Part shown: piece by piece, positions 35,633 to 44,561 of the stretch | Layout: each line of letters begins with the position of its first letter | Numbering within the stretch: position 1 is the stretch's first letter | Source of the DNA: Pseudomonas viridiflava | Lineage (GTDB): Bacteria; Pseudomonadota; Gammaproteobacteria; Pseudomonadales; Pseudomonadaceae | DNA length: 64,000 bases | Direction: 5' to 3' | Assembly (NCBI RefSeq): GCF_900573885.1 | Contig: NZ_UPSE01000499.1 | Location: 97,772 to 161,771 of the forward strand | Program-made: the position numbers and the translations under genes | Notes under the pieces: model-generated | The model's database searches: none | Seen by the model: the letters and a program-made list of their open reading frames with translations, nothing else | Told to the model about the DNA's origin: nothing

Positions 35633-36820
35633 TTACAGCGCGTTTGCCGGACGCAACGAGTAGGTTTTGAGGTGCTCCGCAAAATCACGCAGCGATTGAA
35701 TGCCGCTGGCCTCCGCTTCGTGCACCCACACCTTCATTGCTTCGAGCATGTCATGGCCATTGCTGCTGGTTTTAATCCAGATCTGCTGCAGCGCCAAACG
35801 CTTTTCGTAAATCACTTTCAGCGCCTGGCTCTGTTCCAGCATGGCCTGAATTCGCAGGTGATGGCGCTCTTCCAGCAAGCTGGTTTCACGGGACAACAAG
35901 CCCTTGGCGCGGTGGAATTTGGCCCGAACCGAGGCGTCGGCCTTGGCCAGTTCGAGCTTCACCAGCGGCCCGATCACCGCTTTGCGGTACTGGGCCATGA
36001 TCTGGAAGCGGTTGTTGAGGATGGCCATGGCGGTGTCCATGTCCAGATAACCCTTGCCGGTCACGCGGTGGGCAATTGGCGCCACGCGCTGCACCTTGGC
36101 CAGGCGCAGAAAGCTGAACAGTTGAATCCAGGCCCAGCCGATGTCGAATTCCCACTTGCGTACCGACAGCTTCGCCGAGTTCGGATACGTGTGGTGGTTG
36201 TTATGCAGCTCTTCGCCACCGATCAGAATGCCCCACGGCACCAGGTTGGTGGCGGCGTCGCGGCATTCGAAGTTGCGGTAGCCCACGGCGTGGCCCAGGC
36301 CGTTGATAACGCCTGCGGCCCATACCGGAATCCACATCATCTGCACGGCCCACACGGTGATGCCGAGGGCGCCGAACAACGCCAGATCGATCACCGCCAT
36401 GATGGCGATACCACCCAACGGGAAGCGCGAGTACACCTTGCGCTCGATCCAGTCTTCGGGGCAGTTCTTGCCGTAAATACGCAGGGTTTCCGGGTTTTCC
36501 GCCTCGGCGCGGTACAATTCCGCGCCTTTGCGCAGCACGGTCGACAAGCCTTTGATCACCGGGCTGTGAGGGTCGTCAGCGGTTTCGCACTTGGCGTGAT
36601 GTTTACGGTGAATGGCGGTCCATTCACGGGTGTTCTGGCCAGTGGTCATCCACAGCCAGAAACGGAAAAAGTGCTTGAGCGCAGGGTGCAGTTCCAACGA
36701 GCGGTGCGCGGAATAGCGATGCAGATACACCGTCACGGACACGATGGTCACGTGAGTCATCAGCAAGGTAACCGCCAGAACCTGCCAGGCCGACAGGTCG
36801 AGAAAACCGTTGTACCACAT
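35633..36820 (-). CDS. desA: Phospholipid/acyl-CoA delta-9 fatty acid desaturase
   Basis: The 395-residue membrane desaturase has three His boxes: HRYSAH (34-39), HRKHH (71-75) and ELHNNHH (~205). They ligate a di-iron centre. In P. aeruginosa DesA introduces a double bond into acyl chains of intact phospholipids, adjusting membrane fluidity aerobically. The C-terminal ~110 residues are a soluble helical extension. It is followed by a terminator, and is divergent from the PAS-GGDEF-EAL gene. Confidence 0.93.
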   Translation of the reverse strand: MWYNGFLDLSAWQVLAVTLLMTHVTIVSVTVYLHRYSAHRSLELHPALKHFFRFWLWMTTGQNTREWTAIHRKHHAKCETADDPHSPVIKGLSTVLRKGAELYRAEAENPETLRIYGKNCPEDWIERKVYSRFPLGGIAIMAVIDLALFGALGITVWAVQMMWIPVWAAGVINGLGHAVGYRNFECRDAATNLVPWGILIGGEELHNNHHTYPNSAKLSVRKWEFDIGWAWIQLFSFLRLAKVQRVAPIAHRVTGKGYLDMDTAMAILNNRFQIMAQYRKAVIGPLVKLELAKADASVRAKFHRAKGLLSRETSLLEERHHLRIQAMLEQSQALKVIYEKRLALQQIWIKTSSNGHDMLEAMKVWVHEAEASGIQSLRDFAEHLKTYSLRPANAL

Positions 36821-36978
36821 AGATGGAGCTACCTCGGGAAAGTGAACGCCGGCTAGATCAGCCTGGCGTGGGCATTATCTCCAAGCAGTGTGAGAAAACC
36901 ACCCTACTGTTAGATCAAAATATGTTCAATTTCTGGCCAAGCGTTACGGCTGGCAATCAACCGAAGGCCGTTTATCGC

Positions 36979-38874
36979 ATGAGAGCCTTACGCCCCACCC
37001 TGATTTACCTGGTACTCGCCACCTTGTGGGTCACGCTTACCGATCCGTTGTTGAGCACTTTCACCACCAGCGTCGGGGCTTTCGAGCACCTGAGCATCAT
37101 CAAGGGGCTGCTGTTCGTCGCCTTCACCTCCGTGGTGCTGTTCGGTGCCCTGCGCCTGAAAGAACGGCGACGGATGGAAACCGAAAAAACCCTGCGCAGC
37201 CACATGTCCAACCTGCGTCAGGCCGCAGCGGTGTTCGACAGCACCCAGGAAGGCGTGCTGGTGACCGACGCCCAGATGCGCATCAGCCACCTCAATCCGG
37301 CGTTCACCCGCATCACCGGTTACGCACTTGAAGAAATAATCGGCCGCTCACCGCAATTGCTTAAGTCCGGTCGTCATGATCGCGCCTTCTACCAGCGCAT
37401 GTGGTACGAGCTGGCCCACCATGGCAGTTGGAGCGGCGAAATCTGGAACCGGCGCAAGAACGGTGAGATTTACCCGCAGTGGCAATGCATCCGCGCCATT
37501 CACGATGACACGGGGGCCATCAGCCATTACGTGGCGGTGTTTTCCGATATCAGCGTGCTCAAAGAATCCCAGAACGAGCTGGACCACCTCGCCCACCACG
37601 ACCCGCTCAGCCGCCTGCCCAACCGGTTGTTGTTCGGCGAGCGGGTTGCCCGCGCCGTGGAACGCAGCGGGCGTGATGCGACCACTGGCGCGGTGCTGCT
37701 GATAGACCTCGACCACTTCAAACACATTAACGAAAGCCTCGGCCACAACGCCGGCGACGAGCTGCTGAAAAGCGTCAGCGAGCGCCTGCAAGCGCTGCTG
37801 CACAGCGGCATGACCCTCGCCCGGCTGGGCGGCGACGAGTTCGGTCTGCTGTGGGAGCACTGCCCACAGCCGGAGCAGGCGGCCAACCTTGCCGAGCAAC
37901 TGCTCGGCGCCCTGCGCCAGCCCTTCACCATTACCGGGCAGGAGCTGTTCATAGGCGGCAGCATCGGCATCAGCCTGTTCCCCGCCGAGGCGCAAAGCGT
38001 TGAGCAAGTGATGCGCAACGCCGACTCGGCGCTGTTCAAAGCCAAAAGCAGCGGCCGCGCCACCTATGCGTTCTACAGCCAGGAGCTGACCAGCCTCGCC
38101 CAGCAACGGGTGGAGCTCGGCGCGCAACTGCATCAGGCGCTTGAGCAGCAGCAACTGCGGGTGTTTTATCAGCCGATTTACGACCTGCAGAGCGGCTTGC
38201 TGGTGGGCGCCGAGGCACTGGTGCGCTGGCAGCACCCCGAGCGCGGGCTGGTGCCGCCGGATCAGTTCATTCCAATTGCCGAGGAAAGCGACCTGATCGG
38301 CAGCATCGACGCCTGGGTGCTCGCGCAAGCCTGTGCGCAGATGACAGCCTGGCAGCGCGACGGCCTGACGCTGGAATTCATGTCGGTGAACATCTCCAGC
38401 CGCATCTTCAGCCACGGCACGCTCGACGGCCTGGTGACCGAGGTGCTGGCGGCGACCGGGCTGGACGCCGGCTTGCTGGAACTGGAGATCACCGAAAGCG
38501 CCGTGATGGACGACGCCGACGCTGCGCTGAAACTCATGCAACGCCTGCGCGCCCTGGGCGTGCGGCTGGCCATCGACGATTTCGGCACCGGCTATTCATC
38601 GCTGGCGCGCCTCAAACGCATGCCCGTACACAAGCTCAAACTCGACCAGAGCTTTGTACGCGGCCTGCCGGGAGACCACGACGACGCGGCCATCACCCGC
38701 GCCGTAATCGCCTTGGGTCATAGCCTGGGCTTGCAGGTGCAAGCCGAGGGTGTGGAAGACGCCAGCCAGGCGGCGTTTCTGCAAGGCCTGGGCTGTGAAT
38801 TGGGGCAGGGTTATTTGTACGGCAAGCCGCAGCCGGCAGCATTTTTAAACCCGGATCAAAAGCATCGAGGCTGA
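36979..38874 (+). CDS. Membrane-anchored PAS-GGDEF-EAL c-di-GMP protein
   Basis: From this start, 631 residues: two membrane segments (~7-22 and ~42-59), a PAS domain (~75-195), a GGDEF domain with intact GGDEF (284-288) but no RxxD I-site, and an EAL domain with EALVRW (412-417), EITES and DDFGTGYSSL intact. Both synthesis and hydrolysis of c-di-GMP are possible. Earlier ATGs at 36922 and 36823 are in frame; 36979 is chosen for its GAAGG ribosome site and hydrophobic start. The final codons and TGA lie inside the palindromic repeat at 38864. Confidence 0.88.
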   Translation: MRALRPTLIYLVLATLWVTLTDPLLSTFTTSVGAFEHLSIIKGLLFVAFTSVVLFGALRLKERRRMETEKTLRSHMSNLRQAAAVFDSTQEGVLVTDAQMRISHLNPAFTRITGYALEEIIGRSPQLLKSGRHDRAFYQRMWYELAHHGSWSGEIWNRRKNGEIYPQWQCIRAIHDDTGAISHYVAVFSDISVLKESQNELDHLAHHDPLSRLPNRLLFGERVARAVERSGRDATTGAVLLIDLDHFKHINESLGHNAGDELLKSVSERLQALLHSGMTLARLGGDEFGLLWEHCPQPEQAANLAEQLLGALRQPFTITGQELFIGGSIGISLFPAEAQSVEQVMRNADSALFKAKSSGRATYAFYSQELTSLAQQRVELGAQLHQALEQQQLRVFYQPIYDLQSGLLVGAEALVRWQHPERGLVPPDQFIPIAEESDLIGSIDAWVLAQACAQMTAWQRDGLTLEFMSVNISSRIFSHGTLDGLVTEVLAATGLDAGLLELEITESAVMDDADAALKLMQRLRALGVRLAIDDFGTGYSSLARLKRMPVHKLKLDQSFVRGLPGDHDDAAITRAVIALGHSLGLQVQAEGVEDASQAAFLQGLGCELGQGYLYGKPQPAAFLNPDQKHRG

Positions 38875-38931
38875 AGCCTCTCCCACAACAAGCGCCAAGG
38901 CGATCCCTGTGGGAGAGGCTTCAGCCTCGAT
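38864..38931. repeat. Perfect 24-bp inverted repeat overlapping a stop codon
   Basis: Arms 38864-38887 and 38908-38931 (ATCGAGGCTGAAGCC... on the left) are exact reverse complements around a 20-base spacer. The left arm covers the last codons and stop of the GGDEF-EAL gene. A sibling element lies at 49750-49812. Confidence 0.88.
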
Positions 38932-38957
38932 TTCCCGGAAACATCGGTGCCGGCAAC

Positions 38958-39173
38958 TTACAGCTTGGCAATCGACACTTCGGTGGACTTCACAAACGCA
39001 ATCACCTCACTGCCCACGCCCAGCTCCAGCTCTTTTACCGAGCGGGTGGTGATCACGGAGGTGACGATGCCGGAGGCGGTTTGTACGTCGATTTCCGACA
39101 ACACGTCGCCCAGTACGATTTCCTTGATGGTGCCTTTGAATTGGTTGCGTACGTTGATGGCTTTAATGGTCAT
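38958..39173 (-). CDS. ssuF: Mop/TOBE-type molybdopterin-binding-like protein
   Basis: The 71-residue protein is a single Mop/TOBE domain (SIRNQFKGTIKEI-like N-terminus reading MTIKAINVRNQFKG). At the end of an ssuEADCB set it corresponds to SsuF of P. putida, which was reported to be needed for growth on some organosulfur compounds and to resemble clostridial molybdopterin-binding proteins. Start MTIKAINV is chosen by family length and the GGAGAAAC ribosome site upstream. Confidence 0.88.
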   Translation of the reverse strand: MTIKAINVRNQFKGTIKEIVLGDVLSEIDVQTASGIVTSVITTRSVKELELGVGSEVIAFVKSTEVSIAKL

Positions 39174-39216
39174 GGTGTTTCTCCTGGTACGTGAGTAGTT
39201 GTTTCGAGTGAGTGGC

Positions 39217-40038
39217 TTACAAGGCCCAACGCAATTGCGTGGGCAGGGGTGAAACCGGTTCGGGTGGCGGTGGGCCCGGTGGAATTTCGAGAACACGGTT
39301 GAGCACTTCGGCTTCCAGCGCGGCCAGGCGCGCTGAACCCCGCTGCCGTGGACGTGCCAGGTGCACGGGCAGGTCCAGGCCGATGTGGCCGTCTTCAATG
39401 AGAATCACGCGGTCGGCAATCGCCACCGCTTCGCTGACGTCGTGGGTTACCAGCAGCACGGTGAAGCCGTGTTTCTGCCAGAGGCTTTCGATCAGTTGCT
39501 GCATTTCGATGCGGGTCAACGCGTCGAGGGCGCCCAGGGGTTCGTCGAGCAGCAGCAAGCGCGGTTGATGAATCAGCGCACGAGCCAGGGCAACCCGTTG
39601 CTTCTGCCCGCCTGACAACGCAGCCGGCCATTCGTGGGCACGTTCGGCCAGCCCGACAGCCTGCAAGGCTTCCAGCGCCCGCGGGCGCCAGTCGCCGCCA
39701 AGGCCCAGGCCGACGTTGTCGATTACTCGCTTCCACGGCAGCAGGCGCGAGTCCTGGAACATCAGACGGGTGTCTTCGCGCGCTTCGCTGAGCGGCGCGG
39801 AGCCGGCCAGCAAGGCGCCGCTGGTGGGCGTGTCCAGGCCGGCCAACAGACGCAGCAAGGTGCTTTTGCCGCAGCCGCTGCGGCCAACCACGGCAACGAA
39901 TTGCCCGGCCGGAATCAGCAGCTCGATGTTGTGCAGGACCTCGCGCTCGCCAAAGGCTTTGTGCAGGCCACGCACCGCCAGCGGAATACCGCCTTTGAGG
40001 TGCTGCGGGGCCACGTGGTTTGCGTTGAATGCATTCAT
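39217..40038 (-). CDS. ssuB: Aliphatic sulfonate ABC transporter ATPase
   Basis: The 273-residue ATPase has Walker A GRSGCGKST (~residues 52-60), signature LSGGQKQRVALARAL, Walker B LLLLDEPLGALDAL and switch LVTHDVSEAV. It drives sulfonate uptake with SsuC and SsuA. Its ATG overlaps the ssuC stop by 4 bases. The proline-rich C-terminal ~25 residues (IPPGPPPPEPV) are longer than a minimal SsuB. Confidence 0.94.
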   Translation of the reverse strand: MNAFNANHVAPQHLKGGIPLAVRGLHKAFGEREVLHNIELLIPAGQFVAVVGRSGCGKSTLLRLLAGLDTPTSGALLAGSAPLSEAREDTRLMFQDSRLLPWKRVIDNVGLGLGGDWRPRALEALQAVGLAERAHEWPAALSGGQKQRVALARALIHQPRLLLLDEPLGALDALTRIEMQQLIESLWQKHGFTVLLVTHDVSEAVAIADRVILIEDGHIGLDLPVHLARPRQRGSARLAALEAEVLNRVLEIPPGPPPPEPVSPLPTQLRWAL

Positions 40039-40826
40039 GCGGCACCGCCTTTTTTAACCTGGTAAGCCGGGTGCCAGCGCAACCACACGCGCTCCAGACC
40101 CCGCGCCGTGGTATCGGCCAGTTTGCCCAGCAAGGCGTAGAGCAGAATCGCCACCACCACGACGTCGGTTTGCAGAAACTCACGGGCGTTCATGGCCAGG
40201 TAGCCGATGCCGGAGCTGGCCGAAATGGTCTCGGCCACAATCAGCGTCAGCCACATAAAGCCCAGCGCAAAACGCACGCCCACCAGAATCGACGGCAAGG
40301 CGCCCGGCAGAATCACCTGACGGAACAGGCCGAAGCCCGACAACCCGTAGCTGCGCGCCATTTCCACCAACGCCGGGTCGACGTTGCGAATGCCGTGGTA
40401 GGTGTTGAGGTAAATGGGGAACACGGTGCCGAGGGCGACCAGAAAAATCTTCGCCGACTCGTCGATGCCGAACCACAGAATGACCAGCGGAATCAGCGCC
40501 AGGTGCGGCACGTTACGGATCATCTGCACCGTGCTGTCGAGGAAGCGTTCGCCCCACTTCGACAGCCCGGTGATAAAGCCCAGCGTCAGGCCGATGCTGC
40601 CGCCAATCAGGAAGCCGATGCCGGCGCGCCAGCCGCTGATGGCGAGGTGGTGCCAGATATCGCCGCTGCCAATCAGCGCCACCGCCGCATCGAACACCGC
40701 ACTCGGCGCCGGCAGAATGCGCGTCGACAACCAACCGGCGACCACCGCCAATTGCCAGATCGCCAACAGCGCCACCGGCAGCACGAACGGCGCAAGGCGG
40801 TTAAGGATGTTATGCCCGGCTTTCAT
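40035..40826 (-). CDS. ssuC: Aliphatic sulfonate ABC transporter permease
   Basis: The 263-residue inner-membrane permease of the BPD type has an EAA-like loop in VEMARSYGLSGFGLFRQV (~residues 160-177). Start MKAGHNILNRLAP: its ribosome site (GGGGGC) is next to the REP element inside the end of ssuD, one base after the ssuD stop. Works with SsuA and SsuB. Confidence 0.93.
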   Translation of the reverse strand: MKAGHNILNRLAPFVLPVALLAIWQLAVVAGWLSTRILPAPSAVFDAAVALIGSGDIWHHLAISGWRAGIGFLIGGSIGLTLGFITGLSKWGERFLDSTVQMIRNVPHLALIPLVILWFGIDESAKIFLVALGTVFPIYLNTYHGIRNVDPALVEMARSYGLSGFGLFRQVILPGALPSILVGVRFALGFMWLTLIVAETISASSGIGYLAMNAREFLQTDVVVVAILLYALLGKLADTTARGLERVWLRWHPAYQVKKGGAA

Positions 40827-40827
40827 T

Positions 40828-42012
40828 TCAAGCCCCCGTAGGAGCGAGCTTGCTCGCGAAACTCTTGGCGTCGCTGGCCGATTTCGGCAGCACATCGTTA
40901 GCAATCATCTCGCCAAACGGGCTGACGTAACTGGCGCCTTCCGGCCGTTGTGGACGGGCCACGTCCAGGTGCGGAAACAGCAACTCGGCGACGCGATACG
41001 ACTCTTCCAGGTGCGGGTAGCCAGAAAAAATAAAGGTGTCGATGCCCAGGTCGGCGTATTCCTTCACCCGCGCCGCCACCGTCGGGCCATCGCCCACCAG
41101 CGCCGTACCGGCACCGCCGCGCACCAGGCCAACGCCGGCCCACAGGTTGGGGCTGACTTCGAGGTTGTCCTTGCTGCCCTTGTGCAAGGCGGCCATGCGC
41201 TGCTGGCCCACGGAATCGAAGCGCGCGAGCGAGGCCTGGGCGCGCTTGATGGTGTCTTCGTCCAGGTGTGAGATCAGGCGATCCGCCGCTGCCCAGGCTT
41301 CTTCATTGGTTTCGCGCACGATCACGTGCAGGCGAATACCAAAGCGCACGGTGCGGCCATGTTTGGCAGCCTTCTCGCGAACCTGGGCGATTTTCTCGGC
41401 CACGGCGGCCGGCGGTTCGCCCCAGGTGAGGACCATTTCCACCTGCTCGGCGGCCAGGTCTTGCGCGGCGCCGGAAGAGCCACCGAAATACAGCGGCGGA
41501 CGCGGTTGTTGCAGCGGCGGATAGAGCAACTTGGCGCCCTTCACGCTGATGTGCTTGCCGTCGTAATCCACGGTTTCGCCCTCCAGCACGCGGCGCCAGA
41601 TGCGGGTGAATTCCACCGAGGCTTCGTAACGTTCTTCGTGGTTGAGAAACAGGCCATCACCGGCCAGTTCATCCGGGTCGCCACCGGTCACCAGATTGAA
41701 CAGCGCCCGGCCGTTGGACAAGCGGTCCAGCGTGGCCGCCTGACGCGCCGCCACGGTGGGCGAAATGATGCCCGGGCGCAGAGCGACGAGAAATTTGAGT
41801 TGGGTGGTCACCGGAATCAGCGAAGCGGCGACCAGCCAGGAATCTTCACAGGACCGCCCCGTCGGGATCAGCACGCCACCAAAGCCGAGGCGGTCCGCCG
41901 CCTGGGCAATCTGTTGCAGGTAACCGTGATCGACCGCGCGAGCGCCCTCGGCGGTGCCAAGGTAATGACCGTCGCCGTGGGTGGGAAGAAACCAGAAAAT
42001 ATTCAAGCTCAT
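40828..42012 (-). CDS. ssuD: FMNH2-dependent alkanesulfonate monooxygenase
   Basis: The 394-residue LLM-family enzyme cleaves C-S bonds of C2-C10 alkanesulfonates with FMNH2 from SsuE, giving aldehyde and sulfite. Family residues FWFLPTHGDGHYLGT at the start, GGVLIPTGRSCEDSW and TGGDPDELAGDG are present. Usual length is ~382; the last 11 residues (SFASKLAPTGA) are encoded by a REP palindrome, so the C-terminus appears to have been extended by repeat insertion. Start MSLNIFWFLPT after GGAGACAACTCCC-type site. Confidence 0.95.
   Translation of the reverse strand: MSLNIFWFLPTHGDGHYLGTAEGARAVDHGYLQQIAQAADRLGFGGVLIPTGRSCEDSWLVAASLIPVTTQLKFLVALRPGIISPTVAARQAATLDRLSNGRALFNLVTGGDPDELAGDGLFLNHEERYEASVEFTRIWRRVLEGETVDYDGKHISVKGAKLLYPPLQQPRPPLYFGGSSGAAQDLAAEQVEMVLTWGEPPAAVAEKIAQVREKAAKHGRTVRFGIRLHVIVRETNEEAWAAADRLISHLDEDTIKRAQASLARFDSVGQQRMAALHKGSKDNLEVSPNLWAGVGLVRGGAGTALVGDGPTVAARVKEYADLGIDTFIFSGYPHLEESYRVAELLFPHLDVARPQRPEGASYVSPFGEMIANDVLPKSASDAKSFASKLAPTGA
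40838..40860. repeat. REP palindrome encoding the SsuD C-terminus
   Basis: GTAGGAGCGAGCTTGCTCGC with a self-complementary GCGAGC/GCTCGC core is read in frame as the last codons of ssuD on the minus strand and lies directly before the ssuC ribosome site. Confidence 0.8.
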
Positions 42013-42084
42013 GGGAGTTGTCTCCTTGATGCCCTCCCCAACCGGGGAGGGATGCTGCAATGGGGTGTGTTAACGGCGTTGCAA

Positions 42085-43050
42085 TTACTGGGCGGTGGCC
42101 ACGCTGGCGGGCGGCGTCCAGATCACGTCCTTGATGCTCAAGGGCTTTGGAATCAGCTTGAGCTGGTAGAAGGTGTCGGCGATTTTCTGCTGCGCGGTGA
42201 CCACTTCCGGGGTGATGAAATGGGCGCCGTAACCCTGGCGCTTCACCGCCTTGAGGGTTATGTCCTTGGACAGGCCCAGCAGCGGCGCCACCTGATCGGT
42301 CACGGCTTGCGGGTCGGCTTTGGAGTCTTCGCCCACGGCGCGCACTTCATCGATCAGGGTGGCGATCACTTTCGGGTTTTTCTGCGCGTAGGGTTTGGTG
42401 GCCAGATAGAACTGGTGGTTATCCACCAGGCCCTGGCCGTCACGCAGGGTGCGTGCGCCCAGCTGATTTTCCGCAGCGGCCTGGAAGGGATCCCAGATCA
42501 CCCATGCATCCACACTGCCGCGCTCGAAAGCGGCACGGGCATCGGCGGGTGCCAGGAAGGCAACATCGATGTCGCTGTATTTCAGCCCGGCATCTTCCAG
42601 CGCACGCACCAGCAGGTAGTGCACGTTGGAGCCTTTGTTGAGCACAACTTTCTTGCCCTTGAGCTCTTTCACCGACTGGATCGGCGAATCCTTCGGCACC
42701 AGGATCGCTTCGCTAAGCGGCGCTGGCGGCTCATAGGCCACGTAGGTCAGATCGGCACCCGCCGCCTGGGCAAACACGGGCGGGGTTTCGCCGGTTACAC
42801 CGAAGTCCACCGAGCCCACGTTCAGGCCTTCAAGCAACTGCGGGCCGCCGGGAAACTCGGTCCATTTAACGTCTACGCCTTGCTCGGCCAGACGCTTTTC
42901 CAGCGTGCCCTTGGCTTTGAGCAGCACCAGCGTGCCGTACTTCTGATAACCGATACGCAGGGTTTCGGCTTGTGCCTGGGTGATGGCGCCGAAAGCAGTG
43001 GCCGCAACAAACAGGGCGACCAGACTCCGACGCAAAGTAACTGGGCGCAT
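42085..43050 (-). CDS. ssuA: Aliphatic sulfonate-binding periplasmic protein
   Basis: The 321-residue solute-binding protein has a signal peptide (to ~QAQAE, residue 28) and a mature start TLRIGYQKYGTLVLLK, typical of SsuA. It delivers alkanesulfonates to SsuBC. An AAAGGAGAG ribosome site precedes the ATG. It is separated from ssuE by a REP pair, unlike the tight spacing of ssuD-C-B. Confidence 0.94.
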   Translation of the reverse strand: MRPVTLRRSLVALFVAATAFGAITQAQAETLRIGYQKYGTLVLLKAKGTLEKRLAEQGVDVKWTEFPGGPQLLEGLNVGSVDFGVTGETPPVFAQAAGADLTYVAYEPPAPLSEAILVPKDSPIQSVKELKGKKVVLNKGSNVHYLLVRALEDAGLKYSDIDVAFLAPADARAAFERGSVDAWVIWDPFQAAAENQLGARTLRDGQGLVDNHQFYLATKPYAQKNPKVIATLIDEVRAVGEDSKADPQAVTDQVAPLLGLSKDITLKAVKRQGYGAHFITPEVVTAQQKIADTFYQLKLIPKPLSIKDVIWTPPASVATAQ

Positions 43051-43130
43051 GGCGCTCTCCTTTGCTGTTCAAGTGGTGTCGCCTGCTTGCCCGTTGGCGG
43101 GTGAGTAAGGCTGATGATTTTTTGATTTAA

Positions 43131-43234
43131 AGCCCCCTCTCCCTGAGGGAGAGGGCTGGGGAGAGGGGGAAATTTCAGAGGCCCCTCTCCCCCCGCCCCT
43201 CTCGCCTACCCGGCCGGCCTAGCGGGAGAGGGGA
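43131..43234. repeat. REP-type palindrome pair between ssuE and ssuA
   Basis: CCCCTCTCCC...GGGAGAGGG elements in inverted order, the right half carrying a GCGGGAGAGG arm and an inserted CCTACCCGGCCGGCC segment. It interrupts the ssu operon after ssuE and could form a strong hairpin in the message. Confidence 0.8.
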
Positions 43235-43243
43235 GTCAAAGCG

Positions 43244-43837
43244 TCAAATACTCCAGTTCGCCGCCAGCAACCGCTGGTTCAGCACGTTCGGGTCCAGGGG
43301 TTTTGGCCGGCGCGCCAGAGCGCTGTGGAACTGTTCAAGCGCTTCGTCCAACCGTTGCTCCAGGCTTGCCGCCAGCTGCGCAGGCGCGCCGTTTTCGCCG
43401 TAGGCGATCTGGCTGTCGTCTGCGAATACGCCGTGCTGCACTTCCTGCGCTTTCAGCGCGGTCAGCACCGGACGCAGGGCGTAGTCCACGGCGAGCATGT
43501 GCGCCTTGCTGCCACCGGTGGAAAACGGCAGCAGCACTTTGTGCTCCAGGGCGCGCTCGGGCAGCAGGTCCAGCAACACTTTCAGCGCGCCGGAAAACGA
43601 GGCTTTGTACACCGGCGTCGCAATCAACAGACCGTCCGCCGCCGCCACATGGGCTTGCAGGGTTTGAATCTGCGGACTGTCGAACCGGGCATGCAGTAAT
43701 TCTTCGGCGTTGAAATCCTGAATGCGGTAGCTCACCACTTCCACGCCATGCTGTTGCAGCCAACGCTGCGAGCGCTCCAGCAAGATTCCACTGCGGGATC
43801 TCTGACTGGGACTGCCGCTCAACGAAACCACTAACAT
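43244..43837 (-). CDS. ssuE: NAD(P)H-dependent FMN reductase for SsuD
   Basis: The 197-residue flavodoxin-like flavin reductase has the phosphate-binding VVSLSGSPSQRSRSG (residues 2-17) and a TPVYKASFSGALK segment. It supplies FMNH2 to SsuD. It is the first gene of ssuEADCBF, 85 bases after the lsfA stop, with a good ribosome site GGAG before MLVVSLSG. Confidence 0.93.
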   Translation of the reverse strand: MLVVSLSGSPSQRSRSGILLERSQRWLQQHGVEVVSYRIQDFNAEELLHARFDSPQIQTLQAHVAAADGLLIATPVYKASFSGALKVLLDLLPERALEHKVLLPFSTGGSKAHMLAVDYALRPVLTALKAQEVQHGVFADDSQIAYGENGAPAQLAASLEQRLDEALEQFHSALARRPKPLDPNVLNQRLLAANWSI

Positions 43838-43922
43838 TGCTTACTCCTTGCCTTGCCGACTTGTTGCTGGAGGCCGCAGCCTCGAGACTCAAGCGCGCTC
43901 AGGTAGTAACGGCTGCCGGTAA

Positions 43923-44561
43923 TCAGCGGTTGGGTTGTGGGGTCAGGCGCAGGTACGGTTTCACCGCGCGGTAACCTTTGGGAAAGCGCTGCTTGATTTC
44001 GTCTTCGTCACGCAGCGACGGCACGATCACCACTTCGTCACCGTCCTGCCAGTTGGCCGGGGTGGCGACTTTGTAGGTGTCGGTCAGTTGCAGCGAGTCG
44101 ATCACCCGCAGAATTTCGTTGAAATTGCGACCGGTGCTGGCCGGGTAGGTGATGGTAAGACGCACCTTTTTGTTCGGGTCGATCACGAACAGCGAACGCA
44201 CGGTGAGGGTGTCGTTGGCGTTGGGGTGAATCAGGTCATACAGGCCCGACACCTTGCGGTCGGCGTCGGCAATAATCGGAAAACCCACCAGCGTGCTCTG
44301 GGTTTCGTTGATGTCGTCGATCCACTTCAGGTGCGAATCCACCGGGTCTACCGACAGGGCGATGACCTTGACGCCGCGCTCAGCGAACTGGTCCTTGAGC
44401 TTGGCGGTGAAACCCAGTTCGGTGGTGCACACCGGAGTGAAATCGGCGGGGTGAGAAAACAGAACGCCCCAGCTATTGCCCAGCCACTCGTGAAAACGAA
44501 TGCGGCCTTGGCTAGAGTCTTGTTCGAAGTCGGGGGCGATGTCGCCGAGTCTGAGGCTCAT
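43923..44561 (-). CDS. lsfA: 1-Cys peroxiredoxin
   Basis: The 212-residue 1-Cys (Prx6-type) peroxiredoxin has peroxidatic Cys45 in PADFTPVCTTELG. No resolving cysteine is visible. LsfA was named as a low-sulfur-induced factor in P. putida and lies upstream of ssu there as well; it reduces peroxides formed during sulfonate oxidation or general stress. Start MSLRLGDIAPDF after AGGAGC. Confidence 0.95.
   Translation of the reverse strand: MSLRLGDIAPDFEQDSSQGRIRFHEWLGNSWGVLFSHPADFTPVCTTELGFTAKLKDQFAERGVKVIALSVDPVDSHLKWIDDINETQSTLVGFPIIADADRKVSGLYDLIHPNANDTLTVRSLFVIDPNKKVRLTITYPASTGRNFNEILRVIDSLQLTDTYKVATPANWQDGDEVVIVPSLRDEDEIKQRFPKGYRAVKPYLRLTPQPNR

Noticed and set aside
41326..43104. A 592-residue open frame antisense to ssuD and ssuA
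   Set aside because: Covers two unrelated genes and their spacer; both sense genes are recognisable.
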